Of a stretch of 64,000 nucleotides of DNA, positions 40,942-50,758 are shown piece by piece. Both the position numbers and the translations under genes were made by a program. The stretch is from NCBI GenBank assembly GCA_036378175.1, contig DASUWY010000076.1:46593-110592 (forward strand), read 5' to 3'. A model generated the notes under the pieces. It did not search any database. It saw only the letters and a program-made list of their open reading frames with translations, and was not told where the DNA came from. Numbering within the stretch: the first letter of the stretch is position 1; the number at the start of each line of letters is the position of its first letter. Source of the stretch: Thermoleophilaceae bacterium. GTDB taxonomy: Bacteria > Actinomycetota > Thermoleophilia > Solirubrobacterales > Thermoleophilaceae.

Positions 40942-42066
40942 TCAGAAGGGCGGCGACGAGTCCGAGTCGCGCGGGTCGGGCCAGAGCACGCGTGACGATG
41001 TCTCAAGCATCGGCAGAAAGTCCTCGTGGCGCAAGTCCATCAGCACACGTTCGATCCGCGGGGGCCCGTGGTCGTCCACCACCACGATTCCGCCCGGCCA
41101 GTAGGGGCTCGCCGCGGGCGAGCGGTCGAGGAACACCGGCTCGTATATCCAGTTGCCCGTGTTGTACAGCCGCGTTCCGGTCGAGGTTGCCCAGCCCTCG
41201 TCGCCATCGAGCGGCCCGAGCCTGTGGGTGTGTCCGAAGATCACGTGGTCGGCCTCCAGGCCGAGCCGCTCCACCACCTGGCCGAGCGCGCGCAGCCCCG
41301 CCTCGCGCAGTGCGGGCCCAGAGATCTCCGGGTGGAACGGCCCGAAGCCGAGGCGATTGAGCGCCGCCACGCCGCCCGGCACGAGCGCCCCGCCGAGCAC
41401 GCGCGCAGCGAGCCCGGGCCGCCCCTCGGTGCGGGCCATCATCGCCCACGCCTTCTTCGACGGCGTGCCGGCCGCGGTGCGGGCGCGCTGAGCCACCCTG
41501 AATCCGAGCGTGTAGAGCGGCGCCAGGGTGTTCTCGTAGTCGCTCACCTCGAGCGGCCCGTCCGCCGGGAACTTCGCCCGGCGCTTGGCGAACGCCACAA
41601 GCATCGTCTCCACCGTGGGCACGGTGTTGTGGCAGTCGAGGTAATGCCCGTGTATCGCATACACGTCCGGCCGCACCCGGTAGCCCGGATACGAGAGAAG
41701 AAGCTCGCTCTGCGGCAGCCACGAGGCGAGCTGGCCGAGCGGCCCGGACTCGGTGGCGCGAACAACCCGTTCGAACTGTCCCGTCACACGCTCTTCGAGC
41801 AGCGGATGGTCGTGGTTGCCGGGCACGAGCACCACCCGCTTCCCGCTCACCGCCGCGCTGAGCTCCCCGAAGAACGGCCGCGCCGCCTCCAGTGCCTCCG
41901 ACACCGGTGCCTGGCGCAGCTCGAGCGCGTCGCCGAGCAGCACGATCTGGTCCGCCTGCGCGAGCCGCGGCATCAACCTCTCGCGGGCGATACGGCTGCG
42001 AAGCACGTCGTTCACCGGCTTCGCCCCGAGGTGCATGTCTGAGATCAGCACCGTCTCCACGCGCAC
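40942..42066 (-). CDS. calcineurin-like metallophosphoesterase
   Basis: A 374-residue hydrolase with all five metal motifs: ISDMHLG, LLGDALEL, VPGNHDH, IHGHYLD and FGHTHRLG. These bind two metal ions. The C-terminal part contains a long insert with basic residues (RVAQRARTAAGTPSKK) between the fourth and fifth motifs, so it may act on a lipid or nucleotide rather than protein. GTG at 42066 is chosen, because the upstream frame has no coding character and would cross the divergent gene; a second GTG lies at 42060. It starts 40 bases from the divergent zinc-ribbon gene. Confidence 0.85.
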   Translation of the reverse strand: MRVETVLISDMHLGAKPVNDVLRSRIARERLMPRLAQADQIVLLGDALELRQAPVSEALEAARPFFGELSAAVSGKRVVLVPGNHDHPLLEERVTGQFERVVRATESGPLGQLASWLPQSELLLSYPGYRVRPDVYAIHGHYLDCHNTVPTVETMLVAFAKRRAKFPADGPLEVSDYENTLAPLYTLGFRVAQRARTAAGTPSKKAWAMMARTEGRPGLAARVLGGALVPGGVAALNRLGFGPFHPEISGPALREAGLRALGQVVERLGLEADHVIFGHTHRLGPLDGDEGWATSTGTRLYNTGNWIYEPVFLDRSPAASPYWPGGIVVVDDHGPPRIERVLMDLRHEDFLPMLETSSRVLWPDPRDSDSSPPF

Positions 42067-42092
42067 GATCTTGGCAGCGTGGCGCGGATGGC

Positions 42093-42098
42093 TACTCT
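42093..42098 (+). promoter_or_regulatory. -10 box TACTCT, leaderless promoter for 42107
   Basis: TACTCT precedes the GTG at 42107 by 8 bases. Confidence 0.5.
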
Positions 42099-42106
42099 GC
42101 GAGTCC

Positions 42107-42736
42107 GTGAATTCGCTCTTCTGCCGCCACAACCGCTTCACCGCCGACTGCCCCATCTGCTCGAAGGGCACGGTGCTCGATACGAGCAAGCCGGCCGCCC
42201 GGACGCGCCCGCCTCGCCAGTCGGGCGGCGGGAGCAGAAGCCGGGCTGCGAGCGGCTCGATCGCGACACGGGTCACCGGTCCATACGCCTCGGCCGGCCC
42301 GTACGAGGACGACGGCGGCGAGCAGTACGACGTCCGGCTCGAGCGCGTACCGGGCGGCGTTCGCCTCGCGGAGTGGGCGAACGGGCAGATCCTGCGCCGC
42401 GCGCCCGTGCTCGAGGCGGCCGCGCTGGCGGAGCTGCTGGCGGCGGTGCGGGAGCGGTCGATCCTCGCGGAGGCCGACGCCGAGGCGCTCTTCTCGGCCG
42501 CCTGCACCGAGCCCACCGGGGAAGGCGCGCCGCATGGCGCAAGCCGGGGGCGGGCGGGCGACATGCAGGAGGAGCTCCGGGTGGAGCGGCTCGATGGCGA
42601 CCGCCTGCGGATCGCCCGCTGGATCCTGCGCCCGGGGGCGGGGTGGGAGCTGCAGGAGGCGCCCGTGATGCTGCCGGCCGCGCGCTACGTGGAGGCAATC
42701 CGCTCGGCGGCGGCCGCAGGTGTGCTCGTCTCCTGA
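42107..42736 (+). CDS. zinc-ribbon-tipped protein, unknown
   Basis: A 209-residue protein. The first 20 residues VNSLFCRHNRFTADCPICSK hold a likely zinc knuckle (C, H, CxxC). The middle is Arg/Gly-rich, and the rest is a duplicated pattern: YDVRLERVPGGVRLAEWANG and ELRVERLDGDRLRIARWILR look like two related beta hairpins followed by helices (ELLAAVRERSILAE, ARYVEAIRSAAAAG). That suggests an internal repeat. I do not recognise the family. GTG at 42107 is fixed by TACTCT 8 bases upstream and by the Cys-rich N-terminus. The AddB gene begins 30 bases later. Confidence 0.65.
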   Translation: MNSLFCRHNRFTADCPICSKGTVLDTSKPAARTRPPRQSGGGSRSRAASGSIATRVTGPYASAGPYEDDGGEQYDVRLERVPGGVRLAEWANGQILRRAPVLEAAALAELLAAVRERSILAEADAEALFSAACTEPTGEGAPHGASRGRAGDMQEELRVERLDGDRLRIARWILRPGAGWELQEAPVMLPAARYVEAIRSAAAAGVLVS

Positions 42737-42766
42737 CTCGTCCTGTCCGTGCATTACAAGAGGTAG

Positions 42767-45676
42767 GTGCCTCTCCAGCTCGTAACGGGACCCGCCAACT
42801 CCGGCAAGGCCGGGGTGGTGCTCGACGCTTACCGCTCGCGTCTCGACGAGGAGCCGATCCTCGTGGTGCCCTCGCTCGAGGACGTGGAGCACACACAGCG
42901 CGAGCTGGCTGACGGCGGCGCCGTCTTCGGCACGCGCGTGGTGCGCTTCAAGTGGCTGTTCGACGAGATCGCCTCGCGGGCGGGCTTCCGGGCGCGCGTG
43001 GCGTCGGACGTGCAGCGCGAGCTGATCGCCGAGGAGGCGGTGCAGTCGCTCGATCTGCGCACGCTGCGCCGTTCCTCCACACGTCCGGGATTCGTGCGCG
43101 CCACCGTGCGGCTGATGGCGGAGCTCGAGCGGTCGATGATCGAGCCCGCCCGCTTCACCCAGGCGCTGCGCGACTGGGCGGACAACGGGCCGCGGCATGA
43201 CTACGCCCTCGAGGTGGCTGCCATCTACTCGCGCTATCGCCAGCGGCTCGACGACAGTGGCCTCTGCGATCAGCAGCTGTTCGAGTGGCGCGCCCTCGAT
43301 GCACTGAGGCGCCACGCTCCGGCCTGGGGGAAAACCCCCGTCTTCGTCTACGGGTTCGACGATTTCACTCCGCTCGAGCTCGACGCGCTCGAAACGCTGT
43401 CGCGGATCGCCGGCGCGGACGTGATGGTGTCGCTTCCCTACGAGCGGGGACGCGTCGCGTTCAGGGCGGTGTCGAGGGTGTTCGAGGAGCTGTCCCAGCT
43501 CGCGTCGGCGCCGCCGCTGGAGCTGCCGCCCGTGAGCGACCACTACGCCGCAGAGTCGCGCGACGCGCTGCACCATCTCGAGCGGTCGCTGTTCGCGGAC
43601 TCGGCGCGCAAGCGCAAGCACGGTGGCGCCGTGCGCGTGCTGGCGGCCGGTGGCGAGCGCGCCGAGGTGGAGCTCGTGGCGTCGGAGGTGCTGGGGCTGC
43701 TGCGCGCCGGCACCCCGCCCGGAGACGTGGCGGTGGTGTATCGGGATCCGAGCGCGTATGCGTCGGTGGTCGAGCAGGTGTTCGGCGCCTATGGCATCCC
43801 GTTCGCGCTGGAGCGCCGACTTCCATTTCGCCAGACCGCGCTCGGACGTGCGGCGCTCGCGCTCCTGCGCTGCGCGGCCCTGCACGGCACGGAGACGGAC
43901 CTGCTCGCGTACCTGCGCGCGCCGGGAAAGCTGCGCAACCAGGCGCTCGCCGACTGGCTCGAGTCGCGGGTGCGCGTGGAGGGCGCGCGAAGCGCCGCGG
44001 CCGCGCGCGACATCTGGGAGGCGGAGCGCTGGAAGCTCGACGAGATCGACCACCTCGCGCGCGCCGCGTCCGCGGGCCCGGCACGGCTCATCGTCGAGCT
44101 GCGCGCGCAACTCGAGCGTCTCTTCTCCGCCCCCTACAAGCGCCAGGCGCACGTGCTGAGCGGCGCGGAGGTGGAGGACGCGCGCGCGTTCGAGGCGGCG
44201 GCGGCCGCGCTCGACGGGTTGGGCGAGCTGGATCGTGCCGACCTCGGCCCCCGACGGCTGTACGACACGCTCGCCGAGCTGCCCGTCCGGCTCGGCGAGC
44301 GGCCTCAGCCGGACCGCGTGCTCGTGGCCCCGCCCGAGCGGATCCGTGCCCGGCGATTCGACGCCGTGTTCGTGTGCGGGCTCGAGGAGGGCGAGTTCCC
44401 GCGCGGCGGGATGCCCGAGCCGTTCCTCTCGGACGAGGACCGCCGGGCGATCGCCACCGCCACCGGCCTCGTGCTCCCCGTGCGCGAGGACGAGCTGGAC
44501 CGCGAGCGTCACCTCTTCTACGTCGCGGCCTCGCGGGCGGAGCGCACACTGTTCCTCAGCTCGCGCTTCAGCGACGAGGAGGGCAACCCGCAGCCGGCGT
44601 CGTTCTTCCTCGAGGACGCACGCGTGCTGTTCACGGACATCGAGCCACGCCGCCGCTCCCTCTCGGACATCGTGTGGAGCCCGGAGGAGGCGCCCACCGA
44701 GGTGGAGTTCGAGCGCGCTGTGTCGGCGGCTGGTCCTCGGGTCATGCCGCCGGCGCCCGACGGCCTCAGCGCGGACCGGCTGCTCGAGAAGTTCCGCGAG
44801 CAGGAGGCGTTCTCGGCGAGCGACCTCGAGACCTATGCCGACTGCCCGGTGAAGTGGCTCGTGGAGCGCCAGCTGCGCCCGCTCGCGCTCGAGCCGGACC
44901 CCGAGCAGATGGTGCGAGGGCGTTACGCGCACGAGGTGCTCGAGCTCACGTTCCGCAGGCTGCGGGAGGAGACGGGCAGCGCGCGGGTCACGCGGGGGAA
45001 CCTCGCGGAAGCGGAGCGGATCATGCGCGAGGCGCTGCGGGACCGCCAGAGCTCGTTCCTGCTCTCGCCGTCGCAGACGCGCGTGCGGGCGGCGGTGCGG
45101 CGCCTCGAGTTCGACCTGCTCGCCTACCTGCGGCACGAGGCGCAGCGCGACGGAGTGTTCGAGCCCGCCGAGCTCGAGCTTCGCTTCGGCGTGGGCGGGG
45201 AGGGACTGCCGGCGGTGCCGCTGCCGGGCGACGGGATCTCCGTGCGCGGGGTGATCGACCGGATCGACACCTGGAACGGCTGGGCGCTCGTGCGCGACTA
45301 CAAGAGCGGCCGCAGCGTGTACAAGGCGGCCGACTGGCGCGAGAAGAACCGGCTCCAGGCAGCGCTCTACATGATCGCGGCGCGTGAGCTGCTCGGGCTC
45401 AAGCCGGCCGGCGGCGTGTACGTGCCGCTCGCGGGCAGTGAGCGGCGCCCGCGCGGACTCGTGTCTGAGGAGCTGAAGGAAGAGCTCGGGTCGGACTTCT
45501 TCGACAACGACTTCCGGAGCCCCGACGAGGTGGAGGAGGCACTGCGCGAGGCGAGCGCGACCGCGTGCGAGCTGGTGGGCCGCGTGCGCCGAGGCGATGT
45601 GCACCCGTGTCCGGACACGTGCAAGTGGTCGAGCGGCGGCTGCCAGCACCCCACCATCTGCCGCCACGAGGAATGA
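42767..45676 (+). CDS. addB: AddB-like recombination subunit with Fe-S nuclease domain
   Basis: A 969-residue subunit of a RecBCD/AddAB-type helicase-nuclease for double-strand-break repair. The N-terminus has a degenerate P-loop (GPANSGKAG, lacking the final Ser/Thr), as expected for the inactive motor of AddB. The C-terminal RecB nuclease domain is intact: GVIDRID and VRDYKSG. Four cysteines frame it, ADCPVKW before and PCPDTCKWSSGGCQHPTIC after, the AddB-type 4Fe-4S staple. GTG start. addA overlaps by four bases (ATGA), so the two are coupled. Confidence 0.88.
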   Translation: MPLQLVTGPANSGKAGVVLDAYRSRLDEEPILVVPSLEDVEHTQRELADGGAVFGTRVVRFKWLFDEIASRAGFRARVASDVQRELIAEEAVQSLDLRTLRRSSTRPGFVRATVRLMAELERSMIEPARFTQALRDWADNGPRHDYALEVAAIYSRYRQRLDDSGLCDQQLFEWRALDALRRHAPAWGKTPVFVYGFDDFTPLELDALETLSRIAGADVMVSLPYERGRVAFRAVSRVFEELSQLASAPPLELPPVSDHYAAESRDALHHLERSLFADSARKRKHGGAVRVLAAGGERAEVELVASEVLGLLRAGTPPGDVAVVYRDPSAYASVVEQVFGAYGIPFALERRLPFRQTALGRAALALLRCAALHGTETDLLAYLRAPGKLRNQALADWLESRVRVEGARSAAAARDIWEAERWKLDEIDHLARAASAGPARLIVELRAQLERLFSAPYKRQAHVLSGAEVEDARAFEAAAAALDGLGELDRADLGPRRLYDTLAELPVRLGERPQPDRVLVAPPERIRARRFDAVFVCGLEEGEFPRGGMPEPFLSDEDRRAIATATGLVLPVREDELDRERHLFYVAASRAERTLFLSSRFSDEEGNPQPASFFLEDARVLFTDIEPRRRSLSDIVWSPEEAPTEVEFERAVSAAGPRVMPPAPDGLSADRLLEKFREQEAFSASDLETYADCPVKWLVERQLRPLALEPDPEQMVRGRYAHEVLELTFRRLREETGSARVTRGNLAEAERIMREALRDRQSSFLLSPSQTRVRAAVRRLEFDLLAYLRHEAQRDGVFEPAELELRFGVGGEGLPAVPLPGDGISVRGVIDRIDTWNGWALVRDYKSGRSVYKAADWREKNRLQAALYMIAARELLGLKPAGGVYVPLAGSERRPRGLVSEELKEELGSDFFDNDFRSPDEVEEALREASATACELVGRVRRGDVHPCPDTCKWSSGGCQHPTICRHEE

Positions 45677-48600
45677 GCGTGCGCTTCACACCGGAGCAGC
45701 TGCACGCGATCGAGTCCCGCGCTGGCTCGCTGTTCCTACACGCGAACGCGGGCAGCGGCAAGACGTCAGTGCTCGTGGAGCGGTTCGTGCGCGCTGTGCT
45801 GGAGGACGGCGTGGGGGTGGATGGCATTCTCGCCATCACGTTCACCGAGAAGGCGGCCGCCGAGCTCAAGCAGCGCATCCGAGCGCGCTTTCTGGAGCTG
45901 GGGGAGCGAGAGCGGGCGCGCGAGGCGGAGGGAGCGTGGATCAGCACGATCCATGGCTTCTGCTCGCGCCTCCTGCGCGCCCAGCCGCTGGCGGCCGGGA
46001 TCGATCCCGAGTACCGCGTGCTCGACCAGCCGGAGACCGAGCGCATGGGGATCGACGCGTTCGAGCTGGCGCTCGAGCAGTTCCTCGAGTCCGCCGCCCC
46101 CGAGGATGCCGCCGCCCGCCTCGAGCTGCTCGCCAACTACACGCCGCAGAAGCTCGAGCGGATGGTGCGCACGGTGCACTCCCACCTGCGCAGCCGTGGC
46201 GAGCTTCACCCGGCGCTGCCTGAGCTGCCGGCCGTGGCGCCCCCGGGCGCCGAGGCGGCGGAGCTGGAGGCTGCCCTGCGCGCCGCCGCGACGGGACTCG
46301 CCGGCGCGAACGGCGCAACTGTGGAGCGCGAGCTCGGCAAGATGGCGTCCTGCCTCGAGCTCCTGGCAGAGCTCGGCGGCGAGCTGAGCGATCCCGAGCG
46401 GATCAAGAGGTTCGAGCCGAAGTCGGGCAACGCCAAAGCGCTCAGCACCCCGGAGTTCGAGCGGCTCTTGGAGGCGTATGCCGCGTACCAGCGTGCCTGC
46501 GTGGCTCTCCGGGAGACGCGCGACTATGCGCTGCTGCGCGAGCTGCTCTCGCTGTACGACGAGCGCTTCGCGGCGATGAAGGAGGAGCGTTCGGGGCTCG
46601 ACTTCGAGGACCTCCAGCTGCTCGCGCGCGATCTGCTTGCGCACGACACGGCGCTGCGCGAGCGCTACAGCACTCGCTTCGAGCACGTGATGGTCGACGA
46701 GTTCCAGGACACGAACCGGCTCCAGACGGAGATCCTCGCCCTGCTCGACCGCGGGAACGTGTTCACGGTCGGCGACGCGAACCAGTCGATCTACTCGTTC
46801 CGGAACGCGGACGTGGAGGTGTTCCGCGAGCAGCGGGACAGCGCCGCCGAGCGCGGCCGGGACGCCCGCATCCCCCACAACTTCCGCAGCCGTGCCGAGC
46901 TGCTCGAAGCGCTCAACCTCGCGTTCGGCGACGCGTTCGATGACGGCTTCGAGCCGTTGCGGGAGCCCGACGGGCTGGAGCGCGGCGCGGCGCGCACTGA
47001 GCGCGCGGTTGAGCTGCTCGTCGTGGACAGCCTGAAGCAGCGCTGGACGGAGCCGTTTCCCGAGGACGGCGAGGCACCGTTCGGCCCGGGACGGGCGCCG
47101 CTGTGGCGGGCGGCGGAGGCGCGGCTGCTCGCGCACCGGATCGCGGAGCTGACCGGACCGGACGGCCCGTTCGTTCCCGGCGAGGTCGCGGTGCTGGTGC
47201 GCGCGAGCACCGACATCGCGCTGTACGAGCGCGCGATCGCCGATCAGGGTCTGCCCACGTACGTCGCCGGCGGCGGCGGGTACTGGAGCCAGCAGCAGGT
47301 GGCCGACCTGCGCGCGTACCTCGCCGCGCTCGCCAACCCGCTCGACGAGCTCGCGCTCTACTCGCTCCTCGCCTCGCCGCTCGTGGGAGCCTCGATCGAC
47401 GCCCTCGGCGTGATCGGCATGCGGGCTCGCAAGCTCGACCGCGACGTCTGGTGGACGCTGCGCGAGGGGCTCGAGCCCGACGAGCTCCCAGCGGACGACG
47501 TGCGGCGGATCGCGGCGTTCGTAGATCGCTTCGCGGCCGAGCGGGAGGAGGCATCACGGCTGTCGCTCGAGACGCTGATCGACCGCGCGGTCACCCGCTC
47601 GGGCTACGACCGCGTGGTGCTTCGGATGCCGGACGGCGAGCGGCGGATGGCCAACGTGCGCAAGCTGATGCGGCTCGCGCGCGAGTACGAGGCGGACGAG
47701 GGGCGTGACCTGCGCGGCTTCATCGACTTCGTCGCCGAGCAGGACATGCTGCGCGCGCGCGAGGGCGAGGCCCCGCTCGAGACGGAGGGGATCGACGCCG
47801 TCCGGCTCATGACGATCCATGCCGCGAAGGGTCTCGAGTTCCCACTCGTGTGCGTGGCGGACCTCGGGCGGGCGGCGTTCAAGGACGACGACGCTCTGCG
47901 CGTGACCGAGGACGGCCGGGTGGGGTTGAGCGTCGCCTCGATGGCCGGCGGCTCGACCAAGGGGATGGCGCTCGAGGAGATCGAGGAGGAGCAGGCGCGG
48001 CGCGCGGACCAGGAGGAGCGGCGGGTGTTCTACGTCGCGATGACGCGGGCGCGCGAGCACCTGATCGTCAGCGGTGCCACGGATGTTGAGAAGTGGCCGG
48101 AGCCGAAGCGCCTCGGCGCGCCGATGGATTGGATCTGGCGTGCGCTCGCGCCGGATCTGCCTGCGCTTGGCTCAGGGGGCGTGTCCGAGCGCGGCGTGCG
48201 CTGCGTGGTGTGCTCACCGAGCTGTGTGGAGGACACCCTGCCGCGCTCCTCCTGGGCGCCGAGCGTGGAGCTCTCGTCGAACGGCTCGGCCGCGGGGGGC
48301 GTCCAATCACCGCTGCTCGCGGCGGTGGAGTCGGCCGGCGCACCTCCCCTCGGGCGGCTGAGCTATTCGAGCCTCGAGAGCTATCGCCGCTGCGGCTACC
48401 GCTTCTACCTCGAGCGGGTGGCGCGGCTGCGGGAAGGCGCGGCGGAGCTCGCGGACGCCGCGGGCGAGCCGGTGCCGGAGGGTCTCGGCGCGCTGCTCCG
48501 CGGCACGGTCGTGCACCAGCTGATGGAGAACTTCGACTTCGCGCGGCCGCGGCCGCCGGATCCCGCCGAGGTGGAGGAGCTGCTGTGCTCCCACGCCGCC

Positions 48601-49176
48601 CACTTCGACGACTCCGACGTGGAGGACATCCGCGCGCTGATCGACAACTTCGCGCGCTCGGCCCTGTGCGCGCGCCTGGCCGCCGCGCCCCGCGTGCGGC
48701 GCGAGCTGGCGTTCGCCTTCACGCTGCGGCCGCACGGAGCGTCCGGCGCGAGCCTCCTCGTCAACGGCGTGGTAGACGCATTCGCGCTCGAAGGGGGGAG
48801 CGAATCTGCGCTGATCGTGGATTACAAGAGTGACCCCGTGGCCGGGGTGAACCTGGAAGCGGCATGCGACGAGAAATACGGAACCCAGCGGCTGATCTAT
48901 GCGCTCGCGGCGCTGCGCTCCGGCGCGCCGTCGGTGGAGGTGGTGCACTGCTTCCTCGAACGTGCCGGCGAGCCGGTGAGCGTGGACTTCGAGGCGGCGG
49001 ATCTGCCGCGGCTCGAGTCGGACCTGCTCGCGCTGGCCGCCGGCGTGATCGACGGGCGGTTCGAGGTGACGGAGCGGCCGCATCGCGAGCTCTGCGCCAC
49101 CTGTCCCGGCCTCGAGGCGCTCTGCTCGTGGCCGAAGGAGCGCACGCTAGCTGCGGATCCCTCCGGATCTGCATGA
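45673..49176 (+). CDS. addA: AddA-like UvrD-type helicase-nuclease
   Basis: A 1167-residue SF1A helicase fused to a RecB nuclease. The motor motifs are intact: P-loop ANAGSGKTS near residue 25, ITFTEKAAAELKQRI, VMVDEFQDTNRLQ near 340, GDANQSIYSFRNA and VRLMTIHAAKGLEF. The C-terminal nuclease has GVVDAFALEG and LIVDYKSD. It also carries a cysteine set typical of an Fe-S staple: YRRCGYRFY before and LCATCPGLEALC after the nuclease core. So both subunits appear to have Fe-S nucleases. The start (ATG 45673) overlaps the addB stop; the longer frame is rejected. Confidence 0.9.
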   Translation: MSVRFTPEQLHAIESRAGSLFLHANAGSGKTSVLVERFVRAVLEDGVGVDGILAITFTEKAAAELKQRIRARFLELGERERAREAEGAWISTIHGFCSRLLRAQPLAAGIDPEYRVLDQPETERMGIDAFELALEQFLESAAPEDAAARLELLANYTPQKLERMVRTVHSHLRSRGELHPALPELPAVAPPGAEAAELEAALRAAATGLAGANGATVERELGKMASCLELLAELGGELSDPERIKRFEPKSGNAKALSTPEFERLLEAYAAYQRACVALRETRDYALLRELLSLYDERFAAMKEERSGLDFEDLQLLARDLLAHDTALRERYSTRFEHVMVDEFQDTNRLQTEILALLDRGNVFTVGDANQSIYSFRNADVEVFREQRDSAAERGRDARIPHNFRSRAELLEALNLAFGDAFDDGFEPLREPDGLERGAARTERAVELLVVDSLKQRWTEPFPEDGEAPFGPGRAPLWRAAEARLLAHRIAELTGPDGPFVPGEVAVLVRASTDIALYERAIADQGLPTYVAGGGGYWSQQQVADLRAYLAALANPLDELALYSLLASPLVGASIDALGVIGMRARKLDRDVWWTLREGLEPDELPADDVRRIAAFVDRFAAEREEASRLSLETLIDRAVTRSGYDRVVLRMPDGERRMANVRKLMRLAREYEADEGRDLRGFIDFVAEQDMLRAREGEAPLETEGIDAVRLMTIHAAKGLEFPLVCVADLGRAAFKDDDALRVTEDGRVGLSVASMAGGSTKGMALEEIEEEQARRADQEERRVFYVAMTRAREHLIVSGATDVEKWPEPKRLGAPMDWIWRALAPDLPALGSGGVSERGVRCVVCSPSCVEDTLPRSSWAPSVELSSNGSAAGGVQSPLLAAVESAGAPPLGRLSYSSLESYRRCGYRFYLERVARLREGAAELADAAGEPVPEGLGALLRGTVVHQLMENFDFARPRPPDPAEVEELLCSHAAHFDDSDVEDIRALIDNFARSALCARLAAAPRVRRELAFAFTLRPHGASGASLLVNGVVDAFALEGGSESALIVDYKSDPVAGVNLEAACDEKYGTQRLIYALAALRSGAPSVEVVHCFLERAGEPVSVDFEAADLPRLESDLLALAAGVIDGRFEVTERPHRELCATCPGLEALCSWPKERTLAADPSGSA

Positions 49177-49222
49177 AGGATCATCTCGCCGTCCGACCCC
49201 CCGCATACGCTCGCTCGTTCGC

Positions 49223-50758
49223 ATGGAAATGACGAGCCAGACACGAGCCATCGCGGTAAGCGCCTATTCCGCGCGCATCGGACAGGCCGTGCGCTCGGTC
49301 GGCCCTGCCGTCGTGGAGGGCGAGGTTCAGAACCCGAAGGCCACGGGCCGCGGGATGCTCTTCTTCGACCTCACCGACGGCGAGGCGTGCCTGCCGTGCA
49401 AGGTGTTCGCCCGGCAGGTGCGCGGGCTGCAGCACGCCCCGAAGCACGGCGACCTCGTGGAGGTGGTGGTCGACCGGCCGGACTTCTGGCAGCAGCGCGG
49501 CAAGCTCGACCTGATCGTGTCGGACGTGCGGCTCACCGGCGAGGGCGAGCTGCTTCGCCGCCGCGAGGAGCTCCTGCGGAAGCTGCGCGAGGAGGGGCTG
49601 TGCGACCCGGAGCGGCGCAAGCGCCTGCCCACCTTCCCGCGCGGCGTCGGCGTGATCGCGGGCCGCGGCTCGGACGGGATGAGCGACGTGCTGCGGGCGC
49701 TCCAGGATCGCTTCCCACCGGTCCGGGTCATCACCTGCGCCGCGACCGTCCAGGGCAAGACCGCGCCGCGCGACCTCATCGACGCCATCGCGCGCCTGCA
49801 GGGCCATCCGCTGGTGGACGTGATCATCATCGCCCGCGGGGGCGGCTCGGTGCAGGACCTCGTCGCGTTCGACGACGAGCGGCTGTGCCGCGCGATCTTC
49901 GCGTGTGAGAAGCCGGTGGTGGCGGCAATCGGCCACACGGACAACGTGCCGGTGTGCAACCACGTCACCTGGGCGGCGTTCACGCCGTCGCGCTCGGCCG
50001 AGTTGGTCGTGCCGTCGGCGGCGGAGCTGCGCCACGTGATCTCCGGCGCGGACCGCGGCCTCGGCGCGGTACCGGACGGCCTGCAGCGGTTGGCCGAGAG
50101 CGTGGCGGCGGCCGACGGCCGGCTGGCTGTCGCCCGGGCGCTCGAGTCGCGCGCCGCCGCCGTGGCGGGCTGGAGCGGCGCGATGGAGCGCGCGAAGCAG
50201 GCCTTCTTCCACGGGCGTGAGCGCGGGCTCGCCGCGGCACAGCTCGTGCTGGCGTCGCTGCCGCGAAGGCTGCCAAGCGCCGCACAGGTGCTCGCGGTCG
50301 AGACGGCGCTGGACGCCCGGGCGCAGGCGTTCTTCCGTGAGCGTGCCGACGTGGTGGCGGCGGAGAGCAGGCGGCTCGCGGCGTGCGAGCAGGCGCTCGC
50401 CGTCGCCGGCGAGAGGGTCGCGGAGATGGGGCGCCGCCTCGACGTGGGAATCCGGCGGCAGCTCGCCGATCACGGCCGCGATTACAGCCACGCGCTCGTC
50501 CGCCTCGTGCGGGAGATACGCGCGGGCGCCGCACGGCGGATCGTTGACACGCGCCGGAGCGTCGAGCACCTCGCCGCGGTGGTGGAGGCTCACGACTTCC
50601 GGCGCCGCGGATGGATCGTCGCGACGAGCGAAGAGGACAGCGCAGTGTCCACCGTCAGCGAGCTGGATCCCGGCGCCCGCTTGCGGCTGACCTTCAGCGA
50701 CGGCCAGGCGGATGCGGTCGTCGACCGAGTGCTTCGAGAAGGAAAGGAAAAGGAATGA
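49223..50758 (+). CDS. xseA: exodeoxyribonuclease VII large subunit
   Basis: A 511-residue XseA. An N-terminal OB domain (VEGEVQNPKATGRGMLFFDL) leads into the catalytic region with VGVIAGRGSDGMSDVLRAL and VIIIARGGGSVQDLVAFDD, followed by GHTDNVPVCNHVTWAAFTPS and a long helical region that carries XseB subunits. The enzyme degrades single-stranded DNA in repair. ATGs at 49223 and 49229 are both possible; TACGCT lies 11 bases before the first. xseB follows with an ATGA overlap. Confidence 0.93.
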   Translation: MEMTSQTRAIAVSAYSARIGQAVRSVGPAVVEGEVQNPKATGRGMLFFDLTDGEACLPCKVFARQVRGLQHAPKHGDLVEVVVDRPDFWQQRGKLDLIVSDVRLTGEGELLRRREELLRKLREEGLCDPERRKRLPTFPRGVGVIAGRGSDGMSDVLRALQDRFPPVRVITCAATVQGKTAPRDLIDAIARLQGHPLVDVIIIARGGGSVQDLVAFDDERLCRAIFACEKPVVAAIGHTDNVPVCNHVTWAAFTPSRSAELVVPSAAELRHVISGADRGLGAVPDGLQRLAESVAAADGRLAVARALESRAAAVAGWSGAMERAKQAFFHGRERGLAAAQLVLASLPRRLPSAAQVLAVETALDARAQAFFRERADVVAAESRRLAACEQALAVAGERVAEMGRRLDVGIRRQLADHGRDYSHALVRLVREIRAGAARRIVDTRRSVEHLAAVVEAHDFRRRGWIVATSEEDSAVSTVSELDPGARLRLTFSDGQADAVVDRVLREGKEKE

